The notes under the pieces were generated by a model that worked only from the letters and a program-made list of their open reading frames with translations, had not been told where the DNA came from and searched no databases. Made by a program: the position numbers and the translations under genes. A stretch of 64,000 bases of DNA from Bacteroidota bacterium (GTDB taxonomy: Bacteria; Bacteroidota; Bacteroidia; Flavobacteriales; Weeksellaceae): assembly GCA_018902795.1 (NCBI GenBank), contig JAHIQD010000004.1, positions 124,001 to 188,000 on the forward strand, in the 5' to 3' direction. The number at the start of each line of letters is the position of its first letter. The stretch's first letter is position 1. Of the stretch, positions 51,463-60,116 are shown piece by piece.

Positions 51463-52074
51463 TTAATCCTTTTCGTTGTAAGGCAGCCTGTTTTGAATCG
51501 AACGGCCCAGAGAAATTTCGTCCGCATATTCCAGCTCATCACCCACAGAGATTCCTCTGGCGATGGTGGAAAAACTGACATTGAAACTTTTGAATTTTTT
51601 ATAAATGTAATAAGCGGTCGTATCGCCTTCCATTGTGGCACTTAAAGCAAATATAAGTTCTTTTACCTCACCCTTTTCCAGCTTTTTCTCAATGGAGGAA
51701 ATATGGAGTTGGTTCGGTCCGATTCCTTCCATAGGAGAAATTTTACCACCTAAAACAAGATATTTCCCTCGGAACTTTCCGGTATTTTCAATCGCCATCA
51801 CATCGCGGACATCCTCCACAACACACAGAATTTCTCCGTTTCTTTTTGGATTAACACAGATTTCACAAATTTCGGAATCTGAAAAATTATGACAGTCTTT
51901 GCAGTACTTAATTTCGGTAACGAGTTTCTTTAAAGAATCACCCAAAGCGATGGCCTGACTTTCCGGCTGTTTCAGAAGGTGCAAAGCCAACCTCAAAGCT
52001 GACTTTTTTCCAATACCGGGCAATCCCGATATCTCTTCTACTGCTTTTGCCAAAACTTTACTCGGATAATCCAT
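51463..52074 (-). CDS. recR: recombination mediator RecR
   Basis: This 203-aa protein works with RecF/RecO to load RecA at gaps. The N-terminus YPSKVLAKAVEEISGLPGIGKKSALRLALHLL is the helix-hairpin-helix part. Four cysteines form the zinc finger (CKDCHNFSDSEICEIC, about 57-72). The Toprim domain (about 80-175) has CVVEDVRDVMAIE and ALSATMEGDTTAYYI. The length matches the family. A full promoter ends only 4 bp before the start codon, so the message may be leaderless. Confidence 0.97.
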   Translation of the reverse strand: MDYPSKVLAKAVEEISGLPGIGKKSALRLALHLLKQPESQAIALGDSLKKLVTEIKYCKDCHNFSDSEICEICVNPKRNGEILCVVEDVRDVMAIENTGKFRGKYLVLGGKISPMEGIGPNQLHISSIEKKLEKGEVKELIFALSATMEGDTTAYYIYKKFKSFNVSFSTIARGISVGDELEYADEISLGRSIQNRLPYNEKD

Positions 52075-52078
52075 TTCA

Positions 52079-52109
52079 CAAAAATAAAATTTAATCCGCC
52101 AAGATGCAA
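52079..52109 (-). promoter_or_regulatory. promoter of recR, nearly leaderless
   Basis: On the minus strand TTG (52107-52109), a 20-bp spacer and TATTTTTG (52079-52086) end 4 bp before the recR ATG. Confidence 0.6.
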
Positions 52110-52125
52110 GTTTCAGCCCTTTTAT

Positions 52126-52133
52126 TATCTTTG
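52126..52133 (+). promoter_or_regulatory. -7 box fixing the start of the LURP-one-like gene
   Basis: TATCTTTG lies 15 bp before the ATG at 52149 and after the upstream in-frame ATG at 52104. Confidence 0.6.
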
Positions 52134-52148
52134 GAAAAAATAGCTTTT

Positions 52149-52754
52149 ATGGTTCTTCAAAACTTAAATTATCCCCTCGATTTTACGTTCAAAATTACAA
52201 CGCTTTCCAGCGACTTCAATATTACGGACAGGAACGGCAGTTACGTTGCCTACGTGCGCCAGAAAATGTTTAAACTGAAAGAAGACGTCATTGTTTTTAA
52301 TGACGAATCGCGGTCAAAGGAACTCTTCAGAATTCAAGCCAATCAGTGGATTGATTTTAACGCCTCCTACTCGATGACTGATCTGGAAAGCGGGAAAAAC
52401 TTCGGCCGGCTTGCCAGAAAAGGAATGCGGTCTTTATGGAAATCACAATATGATATTGTGGATCAGAATGACCAGGTTAAATACCAGATTAACGAAGACA
52501 ATGCGTGGACGAAAATTCTGGACGGTTTGGTGGGTGAAATTCCTGTCGTTGGGATGTTTACCGGATACTTTCTGAATCCTTCCTACACGGTAAAAGATAC
52601 CGCCGGAAAGGAATATTTCAGACTAAAAAAAATGCCGTCACTCTTTGGCAGGAAATTTCAGCTCGACCGCCTGATCGACATCGATGATGAAGGCGAATCT
52701 TTAGTCGTACTGAGTTTTCTGATGATGGTTCTTCTGGAAAGAGCAAGAGGTTAA
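52149..52754 (+). CDS. LURP-one-related/tubby C-terminal-like protein
   Basis: This 201-aa cytoplasmic protein resembles the LURP-one-related family with a tubby-like beta-barrel. Features are LDFTFKITTLSSDFNITDRNGSYVAYVRQKMFKLKED near the start and the repeated strand-turn pattern in YTVKDTAGKEYFRLKKMP. The family has no settled function in bacteria; phospholipid scramblase-like folds are related. ATG 52149 is preferred because a -7 box lies at 52126-52133. A strong terminator follows. Confidence 0.65.
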   Translation: MVLQNLNYPLDFTFKITTLSSDFNITDRNGSYVAYVRQKMFKLKEDVIVFNDESRSKELFRIQANQWIDFNASYSMTDLESGKNFGRLARKGMRSLWKSQYDIVDQNDQVKYQINEDNAWTKILDGLVGEIPVVGMFTGYFLNPSYTVKDTAGKEYFRLKKMPSLFGRKFQLDRLIDIDDEGESLVVLSFLMMVLLERARG

Positions 52755-52781
52755 ACCTTCGATAATCTTATTTAAATATAG

Positions 52782-52815
52782 AAAATACGCTTTCAGTTTT
52801 TGGAGGCGTATTTTT
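52782..52815 (+). terminator. intrinsic terminator after the LURP-one-like gene
   Basis: A perfect 9-bp stem AAAATACGC / GCGTATTTT with a long loop, followed by T. It overlaps the -33 element of the next promoter. Confidence 0.8.
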
Positions 52816-52828
52816 ATTTGTAAATTTG
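52800..52828 (+). promoter_or_regulatory. consensus promoter of pepD
   Basis: TTG (52800-52802), an 18-bp spacer and TAAATTTG (52821-52828), 10 bp before the ATG. Confidence 0.7.
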
Positions 52829-52838
52829 GGTTAAATAA

Positions 52839-54287
52839 ATGAAAATGGAAATAACACAACTAGAACCACAACTCATCTGGAAAAATTTCGCAGCGCTTAA
52901 TGCAGTTCCTAGACCTTCAAAAAAAGAAGAAAAAGTAATTGAATTCATTAAAAATTTCGGCGAAAACCTCGGTCTGGAAACCACAGTGGATGAAGTAGGA
53001 AACGTGATCATCAAAAAACCGGCAACTTCAGGGATGGAAGACAGAAAACCCATCATCCTTCAGTCTCACCTTGATATGGTTCATCAAAAGAACAGCGATA
53101 TCAATTTCGATTTCGAAACGGAGGGAATCCAGATGGAAGTAGACGGAGACTGGGTGAAAGCTAAAGGCACCACTCTTGGCGCCGACAACGGAATCGGCGT
53201 TGCTTCAATCATGTCGGTTCTGGAAAGCAATGATATTCCGCATCCCGCTTTGGAAGCACTTTTCACCATTGATGAAGAAACAGGAATGACCGGAGCGATG
53301 GGTTTAAAACCGGGAAAGTTACACGGCGAGATTCTATTGAATCTGGATACTGAAGAAGATGATGAGATCGATATCGGCTGCGCCGGAGGAATTGATGTGA
53401 CTGCAACCCAAACCTATAATCTGGAGGCTGCGACAGGCCAGATCGTAAAAATTGAAGTGAAAGGTTTACAGGGCGGACATTCAGGTATGGATATTCACAA
53501 AGGTTTCGGGAACTCCAATATTATTTTGGGAAGACTTTTATACACCGGAATTTCTAACCAGAATACACAACTAATTTCTATTGACGGTGGCGGTCTGAGA
53601 AATGCCATCCCAAGAGAAGCCAACGCGGTGGTATCGGTAAGAAATTCTGTAGAATTTATCGATGCTGTTACTTCGTTAAAAAAAGAGATTCTGGAAGAAT
53701 TTGCAGAGGTTGAAAAAGATTTACAAATCAATATCGAAACCTTTTCAACTGCAGAAAAAGCCATTTCTGAAGAAGACACCATAAAAATTATTTTAGCCTT
53801 AAAATCTGCTCATAACGGTGTTTACAGAATGAGTCCTGATGTTGCTGATTTGGTAGAATCTTCCAATAACGTGGCCCGGGTAGAACTGAAAGAAGGCGAA
53901 CTGAAAATATTAAACCTGTCCCGTTCTTCTGTTGAATCCACAAAATATGCCGTAGCGGAACAGTTGAAATCGGTCTTCGAACTTGCCGGAATGAAAGTGG
54001 AATTCAGCGGATCATATCCGGGCTGGAAACCAAAACCGGGTTCAGAAATCGTAAAACTGATGGAAAAAATCTACGAAAAAGATTTTGGCTCCAAACCTCA
54101 TGTAGTTGCCTGCCATGCCGGTTTGGAATGCGGCATTATCGGTGCTAACTATCCAGAAATGGAAATGGTTAGTTTTGGACCTACCATTCGCGGGGCACAT
54201 TCACCGGAAGAAAAAGCCAATATCCCTTCCACCCAGAAATTCTGGGGATTTTTGAAAGAAATCTTAAAAGAAATTCCTAAGAAGTAA
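52839..54287 (+). CDS. pepD: aminoacyl-histidine dipeptidase (PepD, peptidase M20)
   Basis: This 482-aa cytoplasmic di-zinc dipeptidase cleaves Xaa-His and other dipeptides. Metal and catalytic motifs are LQSHLDMVHQ (His and Asp, about residues 75-85), GADNGIG (bridging Asp, about 115), DEETGMTGAMGL (catalytic and ligand Glu, about 145) and HAGLECG near the C-terminus. GLQGGHSGMDIHKG belongs to the lid/dimerisation domain. The length matches E. coli PepD. It has its own promoter and terminator. Confidence 0.95.
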   Translation: MKMEITQLEPQLIWKNFAALNAVPRPSKKEEKVIEFIKNFGENLGLETTVDEVGNVIIKKPATSGMEDRKPIILQSHLDMVHQKNSDINFDFETEGIQMEVDGDWVKAKGTTLGADNGIGVASIMSVLESNDIPHPALEALFTIDEETGMTGAMGLKPGKLHGEILLNLDTEEDDEIDIGCAGGIDVTATQTYNLEAATGQIVKIEVKGLQGGHSGMDIHKGFGNSNIILGRLLYTGISNQNTQLISIDGGGLRNAIPREANAVVSVRNSVEFIDAVTSLKKEILEEFAEVEKDLQINIETFSTAEKAISEEDTIKIILALKSAHNGVYRMSPDVADLVESSNNVARVELKEGELKILNLSRSSVESTKYAVAEQLKSVFELAGMKVEFSGSYPGWKPKPGSEIVKLMEKIYEKDFGSKPHVVACHAGLECGIIGANYPEMEMVSFGPTIRGAHSPEEKANIPSTQKFWGFLKEILKEIPKK

Positions 54288-54304
54288 TTTTTAATAAATA
54301 ATAG

Positions 54305-54342
54305 AATATCCAAAATGCGTAAGTGTTTTGGATATTTTTTTT
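54305..54342 (+). terminator. intrinsic terminator after pepD
   Basis: 11-bp arms AATATCCAAAA / TTTTGGATATT with a 10-nt loop and a long T run. Confidence 0.9.
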
Positions 54343-54478
54343 TAAAGTTTAGAAGAACTCATCAAAGTCGGTATATTTTTTTAAACCTGGGAATTAACAG
54401 AACTTGTATCCAAATTTTATGCAGCTAACAAATATCTTGGACAGGCTAACTTCCTGAAATGTTAATTTCAAATTTTCC

Positions 54479-54486
54479 TAACTTTG
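54479..54486 (+). promoter_or_regulatory. -7 box fixing the start of the DUF4256 gene
   Basis: TAACTTTG lies 17 bp before the ATG at 54504 and inside the longer in-frame extension from 54459. Confidence 0.6.
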
Positions 54487-54503
54487 AGTTCAAAATTAAA
54501 CTT

Positions 54504-55055
54504 ATGTCGTCCGAAACCACCACTCCTGAAGAAATGCTTTCTATTTTAGAAAACCGTTTTCAAAAAAACTCACATCGTCACAAAGGCTTAAACTGGTCTG
54601 ATGTCCAGCAAAAACTCGAAGCACATCCGAAAAAACTGGAAAATCTCCAAAAAATGGAGGAAACAGGCGGCGAACCCGATGTTGTAGGTTTTGATAAAGA
54701 TTCAGGTGAATATCTATTTTTTGACTGTTCTGCCGAAAGCCCGAAAGAACGACGGAGTTTCTGTTACGATAAGGCTGCGCTCGACAAAAGAAAGGAAAAC
54801 AAACCCAAAAACAACGCCTTAGATGCAGCCGCCTCTATGGGAATAGAGCTCCTGACAGAGGATGAATACCGCTATCTGCAAACCCTTGATGATTTCGATA
54901 TTAAAACCTCCAGCTGGCTTAAAACACCTGAAAACATCCGTAAACTCGGAGGTGCGATTTTCGGTGATTTCCGTTACGGAACGGTATTTATTTATCACAA
55001 CGGTGCAGATTCTTATTATGCTGCACGCGGATTTCGGGGGAAAGTGAAAGTTTAA
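54504..55055 (+). CDS. DUF4256 family protein
   Basis: This 183-aa cytoplasmic protein belongs to DUF4256. Conserved family segments include HRHKGLNWSDVQQKLEAHP near the start, GEPDVVGFDKDSGEYLFFDCSAESPKERRS in the centre, MGIELLTEDEYRYLQTL, and RYGTVFIYHNGADSYYAARGFRG at the end. The last part suggests a small alpha/beta enzyme, but no function is known. ATG 54504 is chosen by its -7 box. It converges with the ferredoxin gene across a shared terminator. Confidence 0.85.
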   Translation: MSSETTTPEEMLSILENRFQKNSHRHKGLNWSDVQQKLEAHPKKLENLQKMEETGGEPDVVGFDKDSGEYLFFDCSAESPKERRSFCYDKAALDKRKENKPKNNALDAAASMGIELLTEDEYRYLQTLDDFDIKTSSWLKTPENIRKLGGAIFGDFRYGTVFIYHNGADSYYAARGFRGKVKV

Positions 55056-55081
55056 GGCATAAACAATATAGATATTCAAAA

Positions 55082-55109
55082 AAAATCCCGAAAATTATTT
55101 CGGGATTTT
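55082..55109. terminator. bidirectional terminator between DUF4256 and ferredoxin genes
   Basis: 12-bp arms AAAATCCCGAAA / TTTCGGGATTTT with a 4-nt loop and A/T runs on both sides. Confidence 0.9.
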
Positions 55110-55131
55110 GTATATATGCTTTGAAGAATCA

Positions 55132-55464
55132 TTATGGATAGGGTGCAATAGTAACCTCCAAACCATCTATTTCTTCTGTGATATGAATCTGACATCCTAA
55201 GCGGGAATTGTCCTGCACATAAAAAGCCTCAGAAAGCATCGCATCTTCCTCGTCGCCCATTGGCACAAGCTTTTCTGCTCCATCCACTACATAAACCTGA
55301 CACGAAGCACACATCGCCATACCGCCACAAACACCGATGGTTCCTTCATCTGCCAATTCATACGAACGGATGACTTCCATTAGATTCATCGACATATCCG
55401 TAGGAGCCACCACTTCGTGGGTATCGCCGTTCCGGTCGGTTATTTTTAAATTAATATCCTGCAT
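55132..55464 (-). CDS. 2Fe-2S ferredoxin
   Basis: This 110-aa adrenodoxin-type [2Fe-2S] ferredoxin carries electrons. Cluster ligands are in GVCGGMAMCASCQVYV (C-x5-C-x2-C, residues about 44-54) plus a fourth Cys in NSRLGCQI (about 92). The C-terminus LEVTIAPYP is typical. It starts 10 bp after the reductase gene on the same strand, so the two form a redox pair, NADPH to reductase to ferredoxin. The final acceptor is not encoded nearby. Confidence 0.94.
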   Translation of the reverse strand: MQDINLKITDRNGDTHEVVAPTDMSMNLMEVIRSYELADEGTIGVCGGMAMCASCQVYVVDGAEKLVPMGDEEDAMLSEAFYVQDNSRLGCQIHITEEIDGLEVTIAPYP

Positions 55465-55474
55465 AATTCTTTTC

Positions 55475-56527
55475 CTAGTCTATTTTCTTTACAACGGCTT
55501 TTTCCGCTTCCTTACGGCTTCCGTCGAAACCGTCTACTCCACTTACAGTGGTATATTTCAGAACAAATTTCTTACCCGGATTCAGCATGTTATACACACT
55601 CTGACACATCAGCGTCGCTTCGTGGAAACCGCATAAAATCAGCTTCAGTTTTCCCGGATAGGTATTGATATCCCCAATCGCGTAAACTCCCGGAATATTG
55701 GTCTGATAATCAAGCGCGTTGTTCACCACAATTGCATTTTTTTCAATATTCAGGCCCCAGTTGCCAAGATCTCCCAGTTTCGGAGTTAATCCAAAAAGCG
55801 GAATAAAATAATCGGTTTCAAGATCTGAAATTTCTCCGTCTTTTTCAATAGTAATTGCGGAAACTTTACCTTCCCCTTTAATTCCGGTAACTTCGGCAGG
55901 CGTAATCAGATGAATTTTTCCCTGATCCTTTAAAGCCTGAACTTTCTCCACAGAATCGAGTGCACCACGGAATTCATTTCTGCGGTGAATCAAAGTAACT
56001 TCACTGGCGATGTTGGAAAGGAAAATACTCCAGTCTAAAGCAGAATCTCCTCCACCTGCAATCACCACTTTCTTATTGCGGAAATGTTCCGGTTCTTTGA
56101 TAAAATATTCAACACCTTTTTCTTCGTAATCGGCGATGTTTTCTATAGTGGGTTTTCTGGGTTCGAAAGTTCCCAAACCTCCTGCAATTGCCACCGCTTT
56201 TGCATGGTGAACCGTCCCTTTATTGGTGATAACTTCAAAAGTTCCGTCTTCAAGTTTGGTTAAAGTCTGCGCAGTTTCACCCAGTGTAAATCCCGGCTGG
56301 AACTGTTTAATCTGCTCCATTAAATTATCCACGAGTTCCCCTGCATTAATCGAAGGAAACCCAGGAATATCGAAAATAGGTTTTTTAGGATATAATTCGG
56401 TTAACTGGCCTCCCGGTTGTGGAAGTGCATCAATTAAATGACATTTCAGCTTCAGCAAACCTGCTTCAAAAACAGCGAAAAGCCCTGTTGGTCCTGCTCC
56501 TATTATCAATATATCGCTTGTAATCAT
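55475..56527 (-). CDS. ferredoxin--NADP+ reductase, thioredoxin-reductase-like type
   Basis: This 350-aa flavoprotein transfers electrons from NADPH to ferredoxin (YumC-type). FAD site GAGPTGLFAVFEAG (about residues 9-22), followed by LPQPGGQLTELYPKKPIFDIPGFP. NADPH site VIAGGGDSALDW (about 157-168) and a second FAD motif PGVYAIGDINTYPG near residue 287. The redox CxxC of thioredoxin reductases is absent, which separates it from TrxB. A TAAATTTG box lies 30 bp upstream. It is followed at 10 bp by its ferredoxin. Confidence 0.94.
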   Translation of the reverse strand: MITSDILIIGAGPTGLFAVFEAGLLKLKCHLIDALPQPGGQLTELYPKKPIFDIPGFPSINAGELVDNLMEQIKQFQPGFTLGETAQTLTKLEDGTFEVITNKGTVHHAKAVAIAGGLGTFEPRKPTIENIADYEEKGVEYFIKEPEHFRNKKVVIAGGGDSALDWSIFLSNIASEVTLIHRRNEFRGALDSVEKVQALKDQGKIHLITPAEVTGIKGEGKVSAITIEKDGEISDLETDYFIPLFGLTPKLGDLGNWGLNIEKNAIVVNNALDYQTNIPGVYAIGDINTYPGKLKLILCGFHEATLMCQSVYNMLNPGKKFVLKYTTVSGVDGFDGSRKEAEKAVVKKID

Positions 56528-56556
56528 GGATGATTTTTTTAAAAAAATTAATTTTG

Positions 56557-56564
56557 CAAATTTA
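56557..56564 (-). promoter_or_regulatory. -7 box of the ferredoxin reductase-ferredoxin operon
   Basis: TAAATTTG on the minus strand, 29 bp before the start codon. Confidence 0.55.
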
Positions 56565-56636
56565 AGAAAAATAAAAGAACGGCGGGTTGCATACCAATGA
56601 CAATTATCATTTTAAATTTCAATAAAATCAATGTTT

Positions 56637-56644
56637 TATATTTG
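56637..56644 (+). promoter_or_regulatory. -7 box of the DUF3108 gene
   Basis: TATATTTG lies 27 bp before the ATG at 56672 and inside the longer in-frame reading from 56597, so it supports the later start. Confidence 0.6.
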
Positions 56645-56671
56645 TGGCAAATTTTTTGCAAAACTAAGTCT

Positions 56672-57436
56672 ATGAAAAAGTTTTTTAGTGTTTTGGGTAT
56701 TCTTTTTTTTGCCCTGGGATTTTCCCAAAAGTTCGATAATATTCAGTCCGGTGAAGTTTTAAATTACAGAATTCATTACGGAATTCTGAATGCTGGAACA
56801 GCCACCTTAACCACCCTCAAAACTACCTACAGAGGCCAGCCTCACTTTTATGTAAAAGGATATGGAAGAACAACGGGTGCAGTGCGCGCATTTTTTAAAG
56901 TGGAGGATAATTATGAAAGTTTCATCAATTACAATACAGGTTTACCCAGTTTTTACGTGAGAAATGTGCAGGAAGGCGGCTATACGCAGCATTTCGAAAC
57001 GGCTTTCAACCACAGTAACCAAACCCTGGTTTTAACCGATAAAGAGAAAAACACATCAACCGTTGAAAAATCGGTGAAAGGCGTGCAAGACATGCTTTCT
57101 GCTTTCTATTATCTAAGAAGTCTGGACTCCAGCGAACTTAAAATAGGAAGTGCAAAGAAACTCAACGTATGGATTGATGACGAACTTTTCCCTTTTCAGC
57201 TGAAAGTAGTGGGAACGGAAAATGTAAAAACCAAATTCGGAACTGTAAACTGTCTGAGAATAGTACCGCAGGTGATTAGCGGAAGAGTCTTTAAGGATAA
57301 AGAAGGGGTAACGCTGTGGGTAAGTAACGACAGAAATTACGTTCCTGTAGCCATTAAAGCAGAACTTGCAGTGGGATCTCTGAAAGCAAGTCTTGATTCC
57401 TACAGAAATGTGAAGTATCCGCTAAGTTTTTTTTAA
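56672..57436 (+). CDS. DUF3108 domain exported protein
   Basis: This 254-aa protein has a signal peptide ending LGFS|Q. The mature part is a single DUF3108 beta-rich domain: GEVLNYRIHYGILNAGTATLTT, then KGYGRTTGAVRAFFKVEDNYES, YLRSLDSSELKIG and VTLWVSNDRNYVPVAIKAEL. DUF3108 resembles lipid- or LPS-linked periplasmic carriers (LolA-like fold). No biochemical role is established. It stands alone, with its own -7 box and terminator, before the DUF5916 outer-membrane gene. Confidence 0.88.
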   Translation: MKKFFSVLGILFFALGFSQKFDNIQSGEVLNYRIHYGILNAGTATLTTLKTTYRGQPHFYVKGYGRTTGAVRAFFKVEDNYESFINYNTGLPSFYVRNVQEGGYTQHFETAFNHSNQTLVLTDKEKNTSTVEKSVKGVQDMLSAFYYLRSLDSSELKIGSAKKLNVWIDDELFPFQLKVVGTENVKTKFGTVNCLRIVPQVISGRVFKDKEGVTLWVSNDRNYVPVAIKAELAVGSLKASLDSYRNVKYPLSFF

Positions 57437-57462
57437 AATTAAATTTAAACCTGATTATACTC

Positions 57463-57488
57463 AAAACCGGCTCCGTCCGGTTTTTTTT
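57463..57488 (+). terminator. intrinsic terminator after the DUF3108 gene
   Basis: 8-bp stem AAAACCGG / CCGGTTTT, loop CTCCGT, followed by eight T. Confidence 0.88.
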
Positions 57489-57546
57489 GTTTTATATGTA
57501 ACAAATAGTGTCTTTTTGTTGTCTTATTCTCAAGAAATAAAACTCC

Positions 57547-59964
57547 ATGAAAACCCGCCTGTATATTCTTGCCTTTACCGCTGTCTTCAGCATGTGTTTT
57601 TCCCAGAAAAGTGAAAACGACAGTATTTCCAGAAAGAAGATTACTGCTGTTAAAGTAGCCACTCCGCCGAAAATCGACGGAATACTGGATGAAGAAATGT
57701 GGCAGAATGCTCCCATAGCCAGTAATTTTATCGAGCGCCGACCCAATAATGGAAAGCCAATTGAGGAAAATTTCAGATCGGAAGTAAAAATACTTTATGA
57801 TGATACCGGCGTTTATTTCGGAGCAACGCTCTACGATAACGACCCCGGAAAAATTGCGCGCGAACTTACAGAAAGAGACAATCTTGAAAATGATGACATC
57901 TTCGGAGTGACTTTAAACGGTTACAATGATCACCAGCAGAGTTTAGAGTTTCTTCTTACCCCTGAAGGCGTTCAGGCGGATGCGAAATTAACCAACGATT
58001 TCGGAGAGGATTTCAGCTGGAATGCCGTTTGGTTTTCCGCAGTGAAAATTACAGAAACCGGATGGACGGTTGAAATGAAAATTCCTTATTCGGAGCTGCG
58101 GTTTCCAAAAAATGATGTGCAGGAATGGGGAATAAATTTTCTGCGCCTGATTAAAAGAACCAACGCTATCTACGACTGGAATTTTGTTGACAATAAGAAA
58201 GGAAGCTATATGCTTTACGACGGTGTTTTGCACGGCGTTGAAAAAATTAATCCTCCTACCCGTCTTTCCTTCCTGCCTTATATGTCCACCTATGTCAATA
58301 AATTTAACGGAAAAACCACCGCCAATATCAATGGCGGAATGGATGTAAAATACGGCATCAACGATGCTTTCACCTTAGATTTAACGCTGATTCCTGATTT
58401 TGGGCAGACTTCTTTCGATAAATCGGTCTTGAATTTATCACCTTTCGAAGTGCAGTTTCAGGAACAAAGGCCATTCTTCACGGAAGGAACTGAGCTTTTC
58501 AGTAAAGGAAACCTCTTCTATTCGCGAAGAATCGGCGGAAGTCCGTCCCATCAGCCAACACTGAACGAGGATGAAGAATTTATTGAAAATCCTGACAAAG
58601 TAAAACTCTTCAATGCAGTGAAAATCTCAGGAAGAACCAACAAAGGTCTCGGGATTGGCTTTTTTAACGCCGTGACTGAAAAGATGAATGCTGAAATTCA
58701 AAACATCAACACCGGCGAAATTAGAGAAGAAGTTACCGAACCCTGGTCAAATTACAACGTTCTGGTTCTTGATCAGCGGTTCAGAGGAAACTCGTCGGTA
58801 TCTTTAGTTAATACCAACGTGACAAGAGACGGCAGCTTTCGTGATGCTAATGTAACGGCTCTGCTTTTTGACATCAGAAACAAGGAAAATACATACCAGT
58901 ATTTCGGCGGAACAAAAGAAAGTTTTGTGATGGATGGCGGCACCAAACACGGAAACGAAACATCCGGAGGTTTCAATAAAGTTTCCGGTGCAAACCGTTT
59001 TGGCGCAAATTATTTCATGAGAACAAAAGATTATGACATCGGAGATCTGGGTTATTATGACCGAACCAATTTTCAGTCTTTTCAGGGAATCTATTCTTAC
59101 CGTTATCTTCAGCCGAAGGGAAATCTGAATAATCTGAGCTACAGACTGGAAGTAACACACCGGAGAAGGCTTGATAATGATCTTTTCAATCAGTTCATTA
59201 TTCACAACAGTTTCGACACCACGAACAAAAACTTTTTTGGTCTTGGCGGCGGACTGATGATTTGGCCTTTCGGGGAAAACGACATTTATGAACCGCGGCA
59301 AAACGGCAGATATTTGAAAGTTCCGGCGATGATCAACCCGTGGGTTTATATCAATACCGACAGCCGCAAGAATTTCCGCCTGAATACTTTTGTTGATTAT
59401 TATGCTTTTGACCAAAAAGGCAGATATCAATTGATTTATGACATCAGTCCAAGCTATAAATTTTCCGATAAGCTGCGTTTGTTTTATAATGCAAATATTA
59501 ATTATATCAATAATGATCAGGGTTTTGTAGGAAAAAATGACACCGATATTTTCATCGGGACAAGAAACCGCTTCACCATCGAAAACGGGATATCCTCACA
59601 ATATACTTTCAACAATAAAATGGCGGTAAATCTTGCCTTCAGACATTATTTATCTGAAGTGACCTATAAAAGCTTCCACACCTTAAATGCCGACGGAAGT
59701 GTTACTGATACCGATCAGTTTACCCAAAACCGAAATGGAACTTTCAACTCCTGGAATGTGGATTTGAGGTATTCGTGGTGGTTTGCGCCGGGAAGTCAGC
59801 TAACTTTACTGTACAGAAATGCAGTGGGAAATTATTTAAACGAATCTAAAATCGGTCTTAATCACAATTTCAAAAGGCTGTTCGAGGAACCGATGGTGAA
59901 TAATATTTCTTTAAAACTCTCCTATTATATCGATTATAACCAGGCGAAACATTGGTTTAAATAA
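57547..59964 (+). CDS. DUF5916 outer-membrane protein with CBM9-like N-terminus
   Basis: This 805-aa protein has a signal peptide ending MCFS|Q. Residues about 30-220 form a CBM9-like carbohydrate-binding module (PPKIDGILDEEMWQNAP, ERDNLENDDIFGVTLN, WTVEMKIPYSELRF). Residues about 235-805 are DUF5916, predicted as an outer-membrane beta-barrel (FDKSVLNLSPFEVQFQEQRPF, FTEGTELFSKGNLFYSRRIG), ending in alternating aromatic strands. The family is widespread in Bacteroidota, with no firm function; glycan or peptide transport and cell-surface binding are suggested. A bidirectional terminator follows. Confidence 0.88.
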   Translation: MKTRLYILAFTAVFSMCFSQKSENDSISRKKITAVKVATPPKIDGILDEEMWQNAPIASNFIERRPNNGKPIEENFRSEVKILYDDTGVYFGATLYDNDPGKIARELTERDNLENDDIFGVTLNGYNDHQQSLEFLLTPEGVQADAKLTNDFGEDFSWNAVWFSAVKITETGWTVEMKIPYSELRFPKNDVQEWGINFLRLIKRTNAIYDWNFVDNKKGSYMLYDGVLHGVEKINPPTRLSFLPYMSTYVNKFNGKTTANINGGMDVKYGINDAFTLDLTLIPDFGQTSFDKSVLNLSPFEVQFQEQRPFFTEGTELFSKGNLFYSRRIGGSPSHQPTLNEDEEFIENPDKVKLFNAVKISGRTNKGLGIGFFNAVTEKMNAEIQNINTGEIREEVTEPWSNYNVLVLDQRFRGNSSVSLVNTNVTRDGSFRDANVTALLFDIRNKENTYQYFGGTKESFVMDGGTKHGNETSGGFNKVSGANRFGANYFMRTKDYDIGDLGYYDRTNFQSFQGIYSYRYLQPKGNLNNLSYRLEVTHRRRLDNDLFNQFIIHNSFDTTNKNFFGLGGGLMIWPFGENDIYEPRQNGRYLKVPAMINPWVYINTDSRKNFRLNTFVDYYAFDQKGRYQLIYDISPSYKFSDKLRLFYNANINYINNDQGFVGKNDTDIFIGTRNRFTIENGISSQYTFNNKMAVNLAFRHYLSEVTYKSFHTLNADGSVTDTDQFTQNRNGTFNSWNVDLRYSWWFAPGSQLTLLYRNAVGNYLNESKIGLNHNFKRLFEEPMVNNISLKLSYYIDYNQAKHWFK

Positions 59965-60036
59965 AGCAATTAAAAAGTGAATAGTGAATTTGCTTTGCAG
60001 TTGAAAAGGTGCATTTTAACATTTATTCAAAACAAA

Positions 60037-60066
60037 AAAACTTCCGGACTTATCCGGAAGTTTTTT
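60037..60066. terminator. bidirectional terminator between DUF5916 gene and pheS
   Basis: 12-bp arms AAAACTTCCGGA / TCCGGAAGTTTT around CTTA, with A and T runs on both sides. Confidence 0.9.
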
Positions 60067-60116
60067 ATATTAAGATGGGAAGTGAAGATCATTCAATCCA
60101 AAAAATTTACCAATAA

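Noticed and set aside
58804..59430. Minus-strand ORF of about 208 codons opposite the DUF5916 gene
   Set aside because: It is an antisense shadow of a strongly supported outer-membrane protein gene, with biased residue content.
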